64,000 bases of DNA, taken from positions 48,826,552-48,890,551 of the forward strand of contig NC_087062.1 of the NCBI RefSeq assembly GCF_963678635.1. Direction: 5' to 3'. This document shows positions 32,853-45,990 of this stretch, piece after piece. The notes below the pieces were generated by a model. It had not been told where the DNA came from and searched no databases. It worked only from the letters and a program-made list of their open reading frames with translations. Numbering within the stretch: position 1 is the first letter of the stretch; each line of letters opens with the position of its first letter. The position numbers and the translations under genes were made by a program. The stretch is from Symsagittifera roscoffensis (taxonomy: Eukaryota; Xenacoelomorpha; Acoela; Convolutidae).

Positions 32853-34576
32853 GTAAATCAATAACAGGAGTTAATTCTCCTCCGCTATTATGTATTGATA
32901 TTCTTTATTCTATCCTCCACTAGCTGCAAGCATCATTTGGTCAAAGAAACCATGAAAAATATCACTAAAAGCAAAAATGAAATTGCAAAAAAATTATCAA
33001 ACAGATTAGAAAAAATTTTGTATGTTATTCACTTTGGCTCATTTTTTATTAGAGGAAAGGTCGAAACTACCGAACTTCAAAATAATTTGTATGCCCCTTT
33101 CATTACGCACCTTTTCAAACTGTGCGCTGAATTCATGTGAGAAGTAAAATATTTGAAAGCTGCAACGTTTTTTTTTTTTGTAAATTTGGGTTTGTTTTCC
33201 ACCAAATTCCGACTGAGCCGTAAAATAGCGATGAAAAAAATGTATTGGGTAGCTGGGGAGAATTTTTAGCACTGATTCAACGCCGACTTTCGTTGTGAGT
33301 TCAATCCGGGAACTCCCGCGTTCTCTCCAATTATTTGTTTTCAGAGTGTTCCAACAGTAGCATGCGTCGCATATTAACCATGTAATGTTTTCCCACCATC
33401 AACCTTGTCTTGTATTAAAATTTTAATTTGTAACGCCTTTAGCGCCATTTATCATTAGTAGGATTTAGAAGTATCAGCTACGATCAGAAAATTTTCTACT
33501 GTTTTTCAAATTCATTATTCATTTTCATTTTTTTAAATCCTTTTCTCGGGGAAAATGAGGATAATATATACCTGGGTTGGGTTTTTCAAAAACTGACAGC
33601 ATATGAGTCTCGATCCGGAAATCTTTGCACTAGACTAAAAACTGATGGTAACGCTGCGCGAACATTAATTTAGCTCTTGAAAAATGTTCTTGTGTTTTCA
33701 CTTGGAACATTTCTTACGTGACCAAATACCGTGACAAAAGAGCACGTCATCTATTTGAATTTTCAATTAAAACAGTTGAATTTTTATCGTTTTCATTCAC
33801 TTGTAACAACGAGAGTAGTTTTAGTTATGAAGTGTAGTTAAAAATTTTTGGTGATCTTTGTTTCAGATTCGAGCTATTGTTTTATTTTGAATTCAAATTT
33901 TGCTGTATCTTGACTAATTGAATTCAAGTGTTTTTTTTTAGATTCTCTAATCAATTGCTAACGTGTTTCTACTTGTTTTTTCAAGTAGGAAACACTTGAA
34001 AACTCAACTCTTTTTACTCCAAAACTCATATGAAAACACGAGAGCAAGGCAATGCTCTCGTTACACCTGAGTGAGAATATTTAAAAACTCAAGTAGCTCT
34101 CGTGGTCTTTTACCTGATGTGTTTCAAATCGAACATGTGATTGTTTTGCTTAATGAATACTGGAATTTTCAAGTATTTTTACACGTCAGCAATGCGATTG
34201 CTCTGGTTGTTAGAATTGAATAAAACACTTCAAAGTTTGCAGAAAAGAATTTAAGCAGATCTCGTAGTTTCTTTTTACGAGAAAAAGTGTCGGGCAAAAA
34301 ATTTTTGCCCGAAAACTTTTCGCGGGATTTGTTCTATGCAAGTTGGGCGCACTTTTTCTTGTAAACGCCTACAATCGCCAACTTCAATTTGATAAACGCC
34401 ACTGATGTTGAACGAGATGAGTTGTGTGTGATAGAATGATCTTCAGTAGACAAGATCATGATGTTAAGACGTCTAGGACGTCACAAAGCTTATCTAAAAT
34501 ACGATAGAAGATGAGAGACCAATACACAAATTAACCATTTCGAATCCCGTTGTTTTGCTTTAAAAGGGAAACTTCA
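32853..34576. other. Intergenic or intronic stretch, no gene seen
   Basis: No supported coding frame. It contains two strong inverted repeats: 34038-34062 (ACGAGAGCA/TGCTCTCGT arms) and 34290-34312 (near-perfect palindrome), the latter inside a wider inverted pair AGAAAAAGTG/CACTTTTTCT (34280-34289 and 34350-34359). Confidence 0.5.
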
Positions 34577-35134
34577 ACATGGAAGCAGGTGAATAACTTC
34601 AAAAAAACTATAATTTTGAAAAAGCTAATAACGCAGAGGACTGAGGATTAAAGGAGGATTGACAAAGCGAATCCAAGAAAAACATCGCAGATGAATGAAG
34701 AGCACGAAAGAACACCAACAGGGGACACAACAACGCAATTCAATCTGTGAAGGAAGCGAAGGAACACCAACAGGGGACACCACAACCCAATATGTGGGGA
34801 GCACCGAAGTAGGCACAAGCAACAGTAATGTGCAGTAGACCTGATTAGAACTGGAAATGTTAAAATGGAGGCAAGAGGCATTGGAAGAGAGAGAAGACAA
34901 AAATAGAGACACGTCGATGGTCAGGATGAAAGATGTAAAATGTACCGATTTTTAGGTCAACGGAGCTGGAAGAATATCGGAAGTGAAAAAAAAAGTTTGA
35001 TGTGGTGGAGTGAATGTATGCAAATTGATTGGTATAACAAATGCAGAAGTGAACGAAGTAGCTATTACGATTAATCGAGACGAGGCACAGACAGAATCTA
35101 AGATAAGGAAAGAAACAGGATGCTAGAGGAGTAA

Positions 35135-35640
35135 TTGACAACAAAACTTTCCCTCAAAATGGCATTAACTTACAGACAGAGGAAAAGATGTAAAAAACGT
35201 CCGGATATAAGTTGGGGCAAGTACATAAAGAGAATGAAGCGATATAGGAGGGAAATGAAGGAAGCTGAGATGACCATTAATGGCAGAGTTTTTTGTATGG
35301 CGCTCCTAGAAAAATCCAACCTAGAAAAAGCAACGATTAATATCGAGAAGATAGCACGAAACAAGGGTCCTCGGGGGAACGGAAGCGAGAATGGACCCAG
35401 TTATGTTTGAACAGACATTGCGGTGATTTACTATAAATGAGAACCAAAACCTAAATCTTCTATTCAACCAGATTCACAGTAGAAGGTACCATATGGGAAA
35501 CAGGGGCCAAAGTCAAAGAAGAAGAGGTGGTTACAGAACTGCGAAAGGAAGAATTGTTCAGCATGGAGGATGTTTTAGATGTGGGTCATTGGATCATTGA
35601 TTGCGAGAGTGTAAAAGAAACTATGGGATGAAGATGGGAA
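35135..35640 (+). pseudogene. Copia-type Gag remnant with CCHC knuckle
   Basis: A 91-residue Lys/Arg-rich frame (35135-35410) is followed near 35560-35610 by GCFRCGSLDH, a stop codon, then LREC. Ignoring the stop this is a C-x2-C-x4-H-x4-C knuckle as in Ty1/copia Gag. The stop falls between His and the last Cys. Upstream sequence back to about 34577 is A-rich with only short frames. Confidence 0.65.
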
Positions 35641-35710
35641 ATGGGAGAAGAGGAGAACAGACATACTGAAGAAACTCGAGCATGGTAGAAGATTTCATCA
35701 GATTTTTCAA

Positions 35711-35940
35711 ATGACTTCGAGAAGTATGGACAAAAGGGAGAGCTTTGAAGGGGAGTACCGGGAGCATCAGTCGAGATTTGCACAGATTGAAGAGTCTGTT
35801 GAGACGTCAACATGCTATTTTGCAGAAGAATTGGAGATAGCAGAGAGCAGAGAGGAAGAAAGGAGTGGTGAAGTTGAACTCGACATAATTGTAGATTCAA
35901 GGGCGGCAAGACCAACGCTGTCATTGAAACAATAGAAGTA
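35711..35940 (+). pseudogene. Copia-type protease remnant
   Basis: The 74-residue frame ends LDIIVDSRAARPTLSLKQ, where DSRA stands for the usual DSGA active site of the aspartic protease, after a Glu/Ser-rich lead. The frame then stops. The position between the knuckle and integrase fits Ty1/copia. The glycine to arginine change in the active-site loop and the stop make it inactive. Confidence 0.65.
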
Positions 35941-36479
35941 GATTGAGCAAAGAATTATGGGAATAGACTGGAAACAATAGAAGGAAAGAAAAATTGAGAC
36001 AGAAAGCAAGTTTAAATTTGGGAGAGGAGGAGTGATCAAAGCTGAATTTCTGGGGTTATTACCAGTTAGGGCAGTTAGCGGGAAGTTTTATTACACTAAA
36101 ATTGAATATCATTGATGACGAAATGCTACTATTAATTGGAATAGAAGCGATCGTTAAATTAGAAGTGACCCTAAATTTCCCAATTAACCAGATGTGGACC
36201 CCAAAAATTTGGGTTTAAAGTAACCAGATCGAGTGCGATACATCGAATACGGAGAGTAAAAGTGGATCGGCAAAAGCTGTACATGAAATAACGAATTAAC
36301 GAAGAAGCAAAGATCTATTGGACGGAAAGAAATAGTTATGAGGAAATTGATAGAAAAAGAATCAAAGATATCCATCTTCGGTTTGTTCACGCGATTAAAA
36401 TTTAAATTGAAAGGTTCATGGAAGAGTCCGTGATGAATAACAACCTACGAACCAAAGATACAGATGGATTAATCGAATG

Positions 36480-37400
36480 CGCAAGTACAAACTGCACCGC
36501 CTATAATGAAACTGGAAAATAGCTAACATCAGAAATTCATTGACTCCTAGAAGTAAACACCTTAACGATTCGGTATCAATTGACCTTGCGGAGTGGACAG
36601 ACCCTAAAACAAATCAAAAAAGTATACATGATAGATCAGTTGTCGCGTTTCTCAGTTGTAATTGTTGCAGAATCTACGAAACCAGTCATAATCATGGAGA
36701 ACATTGAAATTGGGTTGCTTATGCAAGTTGGCACACCTGTAATTAATCTACACGACTTGGGAGGGGAATTCAGCCATGACTTGATTTTACAACAAAAGTC
36801 AATCTTTGGATGTTTTGTTAAAATTACAGCCGGTTTTGCGTCCTTCTCCAATGAGGTATTGGAGAGACATACGAAATCATCAAAGGAATGTTGACAAGTT
36901 CAGAAATGCAAATTTGTGAGTTTTCCTTGGAAGCCACCATCACACATGTCTTATTTGCGAAAATCTCAAAATTAGATATAAATGGACCTTCCCCTTACAA
37001 GAGAATTTACCGATGAAATCCAAAAAAAAGAGGGGTCACAAGAAGAGATACTACCAAGATTTAACAATGTCAGGGAGGCTGATATTAAAGTTCTAAAATG
37101 ACATTTGCTAGTAGCGCAAAAAAACTCGAGGAAATTTTGTTGAAATAAAAAATGAAAAAAAAAGAAAAAAAAATACAAAGAAGGAAGGGGCATTCAACTT
37201 ATATACCGGGTTGGTGACTTGATTAGGCACAATCGGAAATTTTAGGAGAAAAATTTTTCTATGGGGCCAGTGAAGATCATTGCGATGGTTAAAGGGATTT
37301 TAGTTTGTCGTCATTGTAAAGGTTTATTTCATGATCCTTGTTCGCGAGTGCAACCAGCAAGAGATTGGCATAATGACGGGGACAAAGTTAACGAAAGCGG
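36480..37400 (+). pseudogene. Copia-type integrase remnant
   Basis: The frame 36580-36894 gives YMIDQLSRFSVVIVAESTKP (first Asp), TPVINLHDLGGEFSHDLI (second Asp in HDLGGEF) and FSNEVLERHTKSSKEC (Glu), the DDE core pattern. Before it, ECASTNC near 36470-36500 may be the end of the zinc-binding part. After it, 37261-37400 reads GPVKIIAMVKGILVCRHCKG and CSRVQPARD, similar to the SH3-like C-terminal end of animal copia-type integrases. The parts are separated by stops and shifts. Confidence 0.8.
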
Positions 37401-38800
37401 GAGTCTTAAAGGAAAAAAAAAGACAAAAAATGTAGAAAACGATAAGATCAGGGAAAGAAAGTTAACAAAGAACAGAGCGATATGTAGGAAAAGTTTTGAA
37501 GAATACGTTGAAAGAAAGAATTGGAATCTGTCAGCCAAACAGTTTGCGGCTATTTTGTGGAATGACGAGCAAACGAGATCAACCGGAACCACAATAAAAT
37601 TCTTTCATTTGCAAAGTAAAAGTTAACCTTTTTCAACGCCGAATTTACTAGTTAAAACTGAGAAACAAAGCACAAATCGAGATGAGTCACGGCAGTTCAA
37701 AGAACGATCAAATCATATTTGAAAATAAGTCAATGTGTGAAAATTAAAAAGAAAGAAAGCCAGTTTAACATTGGATAAAAGTAAATTAGTGGCGTAGAGT
37801 TATTAAAAAACTTGAGTTTAAGAGTTACTTTTGCAGAGATTTTTAATTGGCTTTGCAGAGTATCTAGTGATTTATTGAGCGAGGTGACAGTGAGTGAAAA
37901 GGAGATCGAAACCGGAATAAAGGAGACAGTAAGGACAGAATCGAAGAAAGAACAAGGACGGACGGAAGCAGAAAGAGAAACGGAGAAGAGACGGCGATGG
38001 CAAAAAAGAAGATATGTGTTTAAGGTGTTGACACCACACATCAATGAAGAGACTGCGGAAGCTTTCAAGATTAAGAGTCAGACAATGTGATTTGTTGTGA
38101 TTGCAAATTGACAAGATGGAGACTGATAGTAGTTGAGACCAGTACTGCAGGATTCACCAAAGCAGATACCACAGGAGAAAGGATGAGGAACTGATGACAG
38201 AAGAAGAACTGGAAAGATGTGAAAATAAAATTCCGACAAGTGTGACCATGGAGGCGATTCGGGAAATCCAGGGAAGAGGTGAGCTGGATAAACGAGGAAA
38301 ATTGATCAAAGAAAATTTGAAAGGAGCGATACACCGAAAAAAGCAAAGAAAACAAAAATCAAGAGAGCTTAGACGTAGAAAGGAAGAGAGGGAAAAAGAT
38401 AGGAGGAGGTACACAAGAAAAGCGATAGTACGCCCCATCAGGATCAGAACGGATCCTAAGCGAACCAACAATGGTACGATTTCGAGAAGAATACATGAGA
38501 AATGAAACTAAAGAGGATTGAGAGACGAATAGCTGGGAGACGGAGGATGAAGGAGTGGAGACCACTGAAGCAGAACTAAGCACGACAACAACAAAAGAAA
38601 AACTACGAGAACAAATGGGGAATGAAGGAATGAATATTGAAGAGATCTGGCACGGAAGCGAGAAGTCGTCCATTCAAGTAAGAATGACAGATTTTAGTGC
38701 AGAATCGGAAAATGCCCGACAACTGGATCAGAACACATAAGGTGATTGGACCTCCAATGAATCACTAATTCACGACCCGGAAATTGTCAAAGACACGTCA

Positions 38801-39640
38801 GTGACAGTGACGAATAATGAAAGACCCAAACGGCGAAACAAATTGATGACTAGATTTGGAAATCCGATAACTTCGTCACTACCGAACTCGATCCATTACA
38901 CAGAAGTAAAAGGAGTACCGGAATGGAAGGATAATCAATACATTTTCTTAATGTCACGACGAGAGGAGCTGGAGGGATGGAACTTGTTCAAATTGGTCGA
39001 GATGGTGAGCAATCATGTGGCTGGAGATCTGAGCAAACGGATACTGAGGACTGGATAGGTGGAACTTGGAAAGTGACGACTGATGGTACAAAGGAACCGA
39101 AATCGAGGTTAACTGTGCGGGGAGACCAAGAAGAAAAGAGTCTGTTACTAGAGAAGTGTGCTCCAACTGCATTAAAAGCGGCCTGTAATTTTGTACTCTG
39201 CATCATCAATTCACATAGCTGTGAACCACTGAAAGTTGACATCAAAAAGGCCTGCCTCCAATCACAAAGAACGAAATGCGATGTATATGAACAACCGCCA
39301 TTCGAGGCACAGATACTAAAAACTCATTAGATGTAGAGGACATTCTAATTGAAGGCACAACAGATTTCGAGAATCGGGTGCAACGAGCATTAGGAGGATT
39401 GAAACTGCGCACCATCAAAAGACAGAACTTTGACTTCCTATGACTCAGTGTGAGGACTTATAGTGACCACATAAAACTTAAGCCAGTGTTGCGCGATGTG
39501 AAAATCATCCAGGAATTCGTCAATATGCCAGCAGCAGACAATGAAATGGCCATAGAAGTTTGAATGGTTGCAATGGCGAGGTCAATAATCGGGAAGCTGC
39601 AATGGATGACTACATTAATCAAGCCAGATATCCAAGAGGC
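38801..39640 (+). pseudogene. Copia-type RT remnant with internal deletion
   Basis: Readings in order: SRREELEGWNLFKLVEMVSN; then, in another frame, DTEDWIGGTWKVTTDGTKEP, SRLTVRGDQEE, EKCAPTALKAACNFVL and LKVDIKKACLQSQRTKCDVY with EQPPFEA (palm). Soon after a stop at 39330 comes DVEDILIEGTTDFENRVQ, which corresponds to the YVDD box and beyond. Normally several dozen residues separate the PP-EA and YVDD motifs, so an internal deletion at about 39310-39330 is inferred. The catalytic box reads DVED. Confidence 0.8.
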
Positions 39641-39659
39641 TTAATGACGCCCTTAGCTT

Positions 39660-40021
39660 GCTGAATACAAAACCAATGTGGACGTGATCAGAGCGTTGAA
39701 CAACGTAGTTCGACTCTACAAGGTCGGCCGATTCAGTCAAGGAAGTTTAGAAAATTAACTGGGAATTTGCAGATGGAGTTTTACGGAGATGCGACTCAAA
39801 AGCATAGATCATCAACGAGCCAGGTGGGGGTTATACGAGAAAAATATTCGAAAAAAGTGGCAACATTTCACTGGGAGTCAGAGACGATCAGAAAATTTCA
39901 TAACAATATCTGTGAAGTAGAAGCATACGCGGCCAGACTCGCTAACGAGGAATGTATTTACTGGCAGACAAAAATGGCAGAAGTGAGTCTAACGTATAGA
40001 TTCGAGAGATTTACTGTGTTG
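39660..40021 (+). pseudogene. Copia-type RNase H remnant
   Basis: The frame from 39767 reads MEFYGDATQKHRSSTSQVGV, then FHWESETIRKFHNNICEVEA and YAARLANEECIYWQTKMAE. This matches the copia RNase H order: GDA, R-S-T-S-G-like (here STSQ), W-x-S, E-x-EA-x-A, E-x-x-W. An assembly gap cuts it at 40022. The remaining part appears after the gap in short pieces. Confidence 0.85.
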
Positions 40022-40044
40022 NNNNNNNNNNNNNNNNNNNNNNN
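40022..40044. other. Assembly gap, 23 N
   Basis: A run of 23 N within the copia RNase H region. Confidence 1.
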
Positions 40045-40389
40045 AATATGAGTAGCTGGAAAGAGGAAGGGGTCAATCCATCTCCAATGGATTTAATATA
40101 GAACTCTCACACAAAAACGTGATAAATTAGGGTATTCGAGCCGTGTTTTTAATAGCAATCACGTAGTCTGAGGATCCGAGACTCAGCTATGTGGTTGTGT
40201 TCGCATGTAAACGAAAGCTGATCAAAAGTCGTTTGACTGATGGCCTAAAATTAGTAACTTTTTACTTAGCCCTAAACAGACCAGAAAAACAACTGGCAAG
40301 TCGACACGGTGAAAAACGAGTGGAATTAAGGTAACTGACGCCTGCCAGTCGTTAATAGGTACTTTTCTACGCTCCGTCGCTGTGCAGTA

Positions 40390-40860
40390 TTTGGGCGAAT
40401 GTTACATGTTCACGGAGAGCAAATTGATCAAATTCACTGTAGATGCACCAAAATTCAAAAAATACGTCAAATTGCCCGGTTGGTTTGTTTGAGATATTGC
40501 AATGGTTTGTTACTAATACAATTCGAAGAGATCAAATTTCATTTTGTACCGATAAGGTGATGATAGCTGACTGCCTAACGAAGGCCTTGAAAGGAGAAGA
40601 CATACTCGAGGTTCTGTAGGATGGACTGCTAAGGCAGATAGGCTTACGGTCTGACTACACAACCAAGGCGGTGGCATATTTGGACAAAGAATTAGACGAG
40701 AATAACGATTGTGGTGACTTATCACCCAACGAGCAAGAGCAATGCTCATCGGATCAATCAGGAAAACACGATACGTGACACGGCAAGAGGATGAAGAGAG
40801 CAGGAACATTGCCAAGAGAGAAAGGTTATTGCAATCTGAAAAGTGAACAATTTTTGATTT
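40390..40860 (+). pseudogene. C-terminal end of copia pol
   Basis: One frame near 40540-40620 reads FCTDKVMIADCLTKALKGED, the usual ADxLTKxL end of Ty1/copia pol; EDILEVL then runs to a stop. An acidic, hydrophilic tail follows to about 40780. No LTR or polypurine tract was recognised downstream up to 40970. Confidence 0.7.
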
Positions 40861-41989
40861 TAACACATTGCAATCTGAAATTAACTGTGGTTAAGAAAAA
40901 AAGACATTAAAACCTTCTGGGTTTTGACTGGGGTTTAAATCATAACCAGATGCCCTAAGCTAATGGTGTATCTACTGATTAACAAATGGTTGGTTCAAGT
41001 TCTATGAAATGCGGTAAAGAGTGGACTTAAAATTGGTTGCCTCTGTTTGTACACCATCAAAATTTTTTGGTGAAATAAAGTGTGGAGGTTTAGGAATGAA
41101 TTTTCTTGATTTGTTTTCAAGGTTATTTAATGGATGGTTAGGGGTTTTTTGAGAGATATTTCGTCATCTGGCTAAATGACCATTTCAAAATCTGTCTTTA
41201 GGCCTAATTTTTTTTACCTTTTGGAAAATGTGCGGTATAAGTAGAGACAAAATTGTTGATTTTTGTTCTGACTGATAGAAGAGGGTTTAACATTTATATG
41301 ATATGTATTTGAGTTGTCAAACATAAGGGTATTGCTTATTTTTGACCTGGAGGTCTTCTAGTTAAAATTTTAGATCTATTTGAAGTAAGAAGTTTCTCGG
41401 CTAATGATAGTGGTGCTAAAATGGAGTGATGTTTGAAACGACTTTGGTTGGTTCAGTTTGAAATAGTCAGTTCAAGATTTAGAATTAAAGATTCTTTGAA
41501 ATTAATTTTTCAAATATGTCAAAAATATATGTTAATTAATCAAGGGGTTTCTGAAGTTCTACTTTCTTTAATCACTTAGAATGTGGAATATAAGTTTGGT
41601 AATCTTTTCCTGGTTGAATTCGGAGACGCGATGATTAGCGTTGTTGTGATTTTTCTGTTATCTCTGGTATTAAGATTTCTTTCTAGTTTACGATTAATCG
41701 CTTGTTTTTGGTTTGTTTCTATTTGGAGATTTTTGTTACTTCCATCTTAAGCATTTTCAATGAATTCTTTATAAATTTGTTTCGGGTGAAAAAAATCAGA
41801 GATTTAAAGTTTGTGTGTTTTGTTGTTTGTTAATTTCTGTGGATTTTTCAACAATATTCAGACCTGTAAAAGGGTATAATTATGTTAAATCGTGAAGAGC
41901 GTAATCTTTTGAGTAGTATCGTAGAAGTTTGTTTCTAAGTTGAATGATTTCTTTCTTTTTGGGGACGATAAGTTTATATGTAACATCTG

Positions 41990-43020
41990 TGGGTTTTTTA
42001 ATTATTTGAATTGGTCTTTTTCGGATAGGTTGTAGTTTTTAGGATATTCCTTCCTGTACTATGAAGTTTGGGATCAAGACATAGGTCCCTGTTTTTAGAT
42101 TAGATTCTGGTGTAAAACGTGAATTTGTTTGGATTTGAACATTTTGTATTTGTAATAACTTTTATCAATTTTTTGATAAATTTCGTTATGTTTTTTCTCT
42201 CTGTTTAAAATCTATTCTGTATGAGTTCCAGAGGCTTATTTTAAAATTTCTGAGTGATGAAAAAGATCTTCATTATGTGTATGAAGTGATAAATTGTACC
42301 AAATTGAATCTTTTGTAGATTGACAAACACCTTTTGAGGAGTTTGCCGTGAACATCACTGGTTTACGTGGTGTCTGATTAAAAACCTTTTCATATGGTGA
42401 CACGAAGAATTGTTGCTATTTGGGAGTTATATGCTAATGGCAAAAGCTTTACGTCGGTTGACCATTCGGTGTATTTGGTATCTTTTCCATTGATAATACA
42501 TCGACGATATTCTTGGAATGAACGATTCATACCTTCTACTAACTCATTAGTCCATGGGGCATGAGATGCTCGGGGTTTTTGTTTGATGTTATAAAGGTGA
42601 CGTAATGTTATAATTTCATTATTTATGAATTCATTACCATTTTCTGTGACAAGGATTTCTGGTAATCCAAATTTTACTATCCAGTGTTCGTAAAGCGCTG
42701 TGTAGACATAAAAAGCCTTAAAGTGAGGTACAGGGTTGACCATTTGACAATTACACCATTTTGTATGAATTTTCTTCTGAGGAGGGCGACATAGGGCTTT
42801 TTGTGTCAAATGATGTTCTGTGGTTGATATATAGATTTTGTCCCTTAAAGTTTTTTCTTTTTGCCCGTTGTTTTAAGTGTGGAAAGGGAATCCAGATAAG
42901 TGACATATTATTGAGTTGTTGCAAAAGACTTTTATCAAAATCGGTGCTTTTGGAAAAGAGAAATTTTGAATGAAAATTGAGTATATTTTATCTGATCCTC
43001 TATGTCATTTTGTAAATATG
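41990..43020 (-). pseudogene. Integrase remnant (B1)
   Basis: The open frame 42390-42809 reads VPHFKAFYVYTALYEHWIVK, GLPEILVTENGNEFINN (the second catalytic Asp is Glu here), then SHAPWTNELVEGMNRSFQEY with the catalytic Glu, and LPLAYNSQIATIL. Before it CNNSIICHLSG near 42900 is a possible part of the zinc-binding CxxC region. A C-terminal module around 42000 reads KLQPIRKRPIQIIKKPTDVT, a decayed GPY/F. It is the most legible family I integrase core together with its duplicate. Confidence 0.85.
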
Positions 43021-44969
43021 GAATGTGAAATGTGAAATGCTATTAAAAAATGCTTTATGGTAGACAGGGTACTTTTAATTCCGGAGTATGATATTGCATG
43101 AGATCAGTATTTTAGTTGATTGTTGTATTGAACTCTTGGAAAAGTCTAGTTATTGTTTTACTTCTTAAGGTTGTGATATCAGTTTTTATTGGTTTTGTTT
43201 TGAGTGGGTTCAAGGTTTTTGTATTTTCGAGGTAATTCTAATGTCATTTTTTCTGTGATTGGAAAAAAAAATTACGAATTTTTTTTTTGAGAGAGGTATA
43301 TTGTCTAGGGGGTCTTGCAAGTTAAAAATTCTATCCATTGTATATTTTGAGTTTAAATCGGGGGGTTCTGGTAGACTTATGCTATCTGATAAGCTTTCCT
43401 TTTCTAGGCAATAGATTTTTCCTATGTATCTTTTATAGGTGATTTTTATTGTGTATTTTGTTTGATCCATATTGAGTATGGTATCGGTTTAGATGTATTT
43501 TTTCCTGGTAAATCTACTTCATAAAGGTTATTAGGACAAAATAGATATGATGGAAAAAATTGTAAACTAATTTTTTAGGTAGTGTCACGGTCGATTTCTA
43601 CTGCGTACTTGCATTTAAGTCGAGGTGATGTTACGTCTATTGCAAGGAAGAAAGTTATATTTTGGGGTATTTCTACGGTTGTTTTTCAAGTTATTTTTTC
43701 GGGGGGTGTACTTTCACTAAATGTATCTGGTAAAGCAGGTTTTTTTCCTGCTGTCCGAAATATATGTAGCTTTGGAAATATCATCAGGATGAGTTGAAAT
43801 ATATCAGCTCTATAGTTTGGTTATGATCTTTGTGTGAACAGAAAAAGTATTGGTTTATGAGGGTTTATTGGTTTATGTACCAATTAAGGTACACGTTATT
43901 TGTACCTTTATGTGATTACCAGAGTGCTGCGCCAATTCCAAATTTCAGGCGTCACAAACGTCTTGGAATGGTTGATCTGGATTTGGAATTGTGTTTGAGA
44001 TTTGTTCTGTGAGAAGGGTTTTTTTATCAAAGCGTTTTGATGTTCCAATGTCCATTCAATTTTATTTTTGTTGTCGAAGAAAATTATAAAACGGTCTTAT
44101 ACGGTTGCATTCTATAGTTGCATTTTGTAAACGCATTTACTCAATAATTTTAATATTCCAAGAAATTCTGGGACTTTTATCTACTAGATTTAGGGTAAAG
44201 TTTCACTACAGCATCAAATTGTGATTTTAAGGGTGTAATCATACTACCATCAATAGTATGTCCAAGGAATTTAACATGTGTGAGAAAAAATGTGATTTCT
44301 CTGGGGCTGCTTTCATGTTTTAATTTAGTAAAAATTGATGATGTTTATCTATTAGTTCAAACATTTCCTGCATTGTTTTTGACTGTATGAAAATCTCGTC
44401 TAAGTAAGTGATAACGTTTTTGCAGAGAATAAGTGGTCAAATAGTTTTGCTCGTAAAAGCTGAAAAAACTGCTGCTCCGAAGAAAATTCCATAGAATGTT
44501 CTATCAAATTCGTTCTATTCATTTCTAGTAACGAACTGTCTTCTTTCTTTAATCACTTAGAATGTGGAATATAAGTTTGGTAATCTTTTCCTGGTTGATT
44601 TCGGAGACGCGATGATTAGCGTTGTTGTGATTTTTCTGTTATCTCTGGTATTAAGATTTCTTTCTAGTTTACAATTAATCGCTTGTTTTTGGTTTGTTTC
44701 TATTTGGAAATTTTTGTTAATTCCTTCTTAAGCATTTTCAATGAATTCTTTATAAATTTGTTTCGGGTGAAAAAAATCAGAGATTTAAAGTTTGTGTGTT
44801 TTGTTGTTTGTTAATTTCTGTGGATTTTTCAACAGTATTCAGACCTGTAAAAGGGTATAATTATGTTAAATCGTGAAGAGCGTAATCTTTTGAGTAGTAT
44901 CGTAGAAGTTTGTTTCTAAGTTGAATGATTTCTTTCTTTTTGGGGTCGATAAGTTTATAGGTAACATCT

Positions 44970-45990
44970 GTGGGTTTTTTAATTATTTGAATTGGTCTTT
45001 TTCGGATAGGTTGTACTTTTTAGAATATTCTTTCCTGTACTATGAAGTTTGGGATCAAGACATAGGTCCCTGTTTTTAGATTAGATTCTGGTGTAAAACG
45101 TGAATTTGTTTGGATTTGAACATTTTGTATTTGTAATAACTTTTATCAATTTTTTGATAAATTTCGTTATGTTTTTTCTCTCTGTTTAAAATCTATTCTG
45201 TATGAGTTCCAGAGGCTAATTTTAAAATTTCTGAGTGATGAAAAAGATCTTCATCATGTGTATGAAGTGATAAATTGTACCAAATTGAATCTTTTGTAGA
45301 TTGACAAACACCTTTTGAGGAGTTTGCCGTGAACATCACTGGTTTACGTGGTGTCTGATTAAAAACCTTTTCATATGGTGACACGAAGAATTGTTGCTAT
45401 TTGGGAGTTATATGCTAATGGCAAAAGCTTTACGTCGGTTGACCATACGGTGTATTTGGTATCTTTTCCATTAGTAATACATCGAAGATATTCTTGGAAT
45501 GAACGATTCATACCTTCTACTAACTCATTAGTCCATGGGGCATGAGATGATTGGGGTTTTTGTTTGATGTTATAAAGGTGACGTAATGTTATAATTTCCT
45601 TATTTATGAATTCATTACCATTTTCTGTGACAAGGATTTCTGGTAATCCAAATTTTACTCTCCAGTGTTCGTAAAGCGCTGTGTAGGCATAAAAAGCCTT
45701 AAAGTGAGGTACAGGGTTGACCATTTGACAATTACACCATTTTGTATGAATTTTCTTCCGAGGAGGGCGACATAGGGCTTTTTGTGTCAAATGATGTTCT
45801 GTGGTTGATATATAGACTTTGTCCCTTAAAGTTTTTTCTTTTTGCCCGTTGTTTTAAGTGTGGAAAGGGAATCCAGATAAGTGACATTTTATTGAGTTGT
45901 TGCAAAAGACTTTTATCAAAATCGGTGCTTTTGGAAAAGAGAAATTTTGAATGAAAATTGAGTATGTTTTCTCTGATCCTCTATGTCATT
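44970..45990 (-). pseudogene. Integrase remnant (B2)
   Basis: Near-copy of B1: frame 45371-45790 has GLPEILVTENGNEFINK and SHAPWTNELVEGMNRSFQEY, and a following frame 45193-45384 starts MSPYEKVFNQTPRKPVMFTA, the usual continuation of a Ty3/gypsy integrase after the core. A frameshift of one base separates these two frames near 45380. As in B1 the second acidic residue of the DDE triad is Glu. Confidence 0.85.

Larger units (their letters stand above)
34577..40970 (+). mobile_element. Degenerate Ty1/copia-type element, plus strand
   Basis: Plus-strand order gag - CCHC knuckle - protease - integrase - RT - RNase H is the Ty1/copia order, with integrase before RT. All frames are broken and a 23-N gap lies inside RNase H. 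The purine-rich coding strand contrasts with the flanking T-rich plus strand. LTRs were not identified, so both ends are approximate. On the right it abuts family I post-integrase sequence. Confidence 0.8.

Noticed and set aside
33295-33320. GAGTTCAATCCGGGAACTCCC as a possible tRNA T arm
   Set aside because: No acceptor, D or anticodon arms could be built around it.
34625-38673. Many minus-strand Ser/Phe/Leu-rich frames over the copia element
   Set aside because: Antisense shadows of purine-rich coding sequence.
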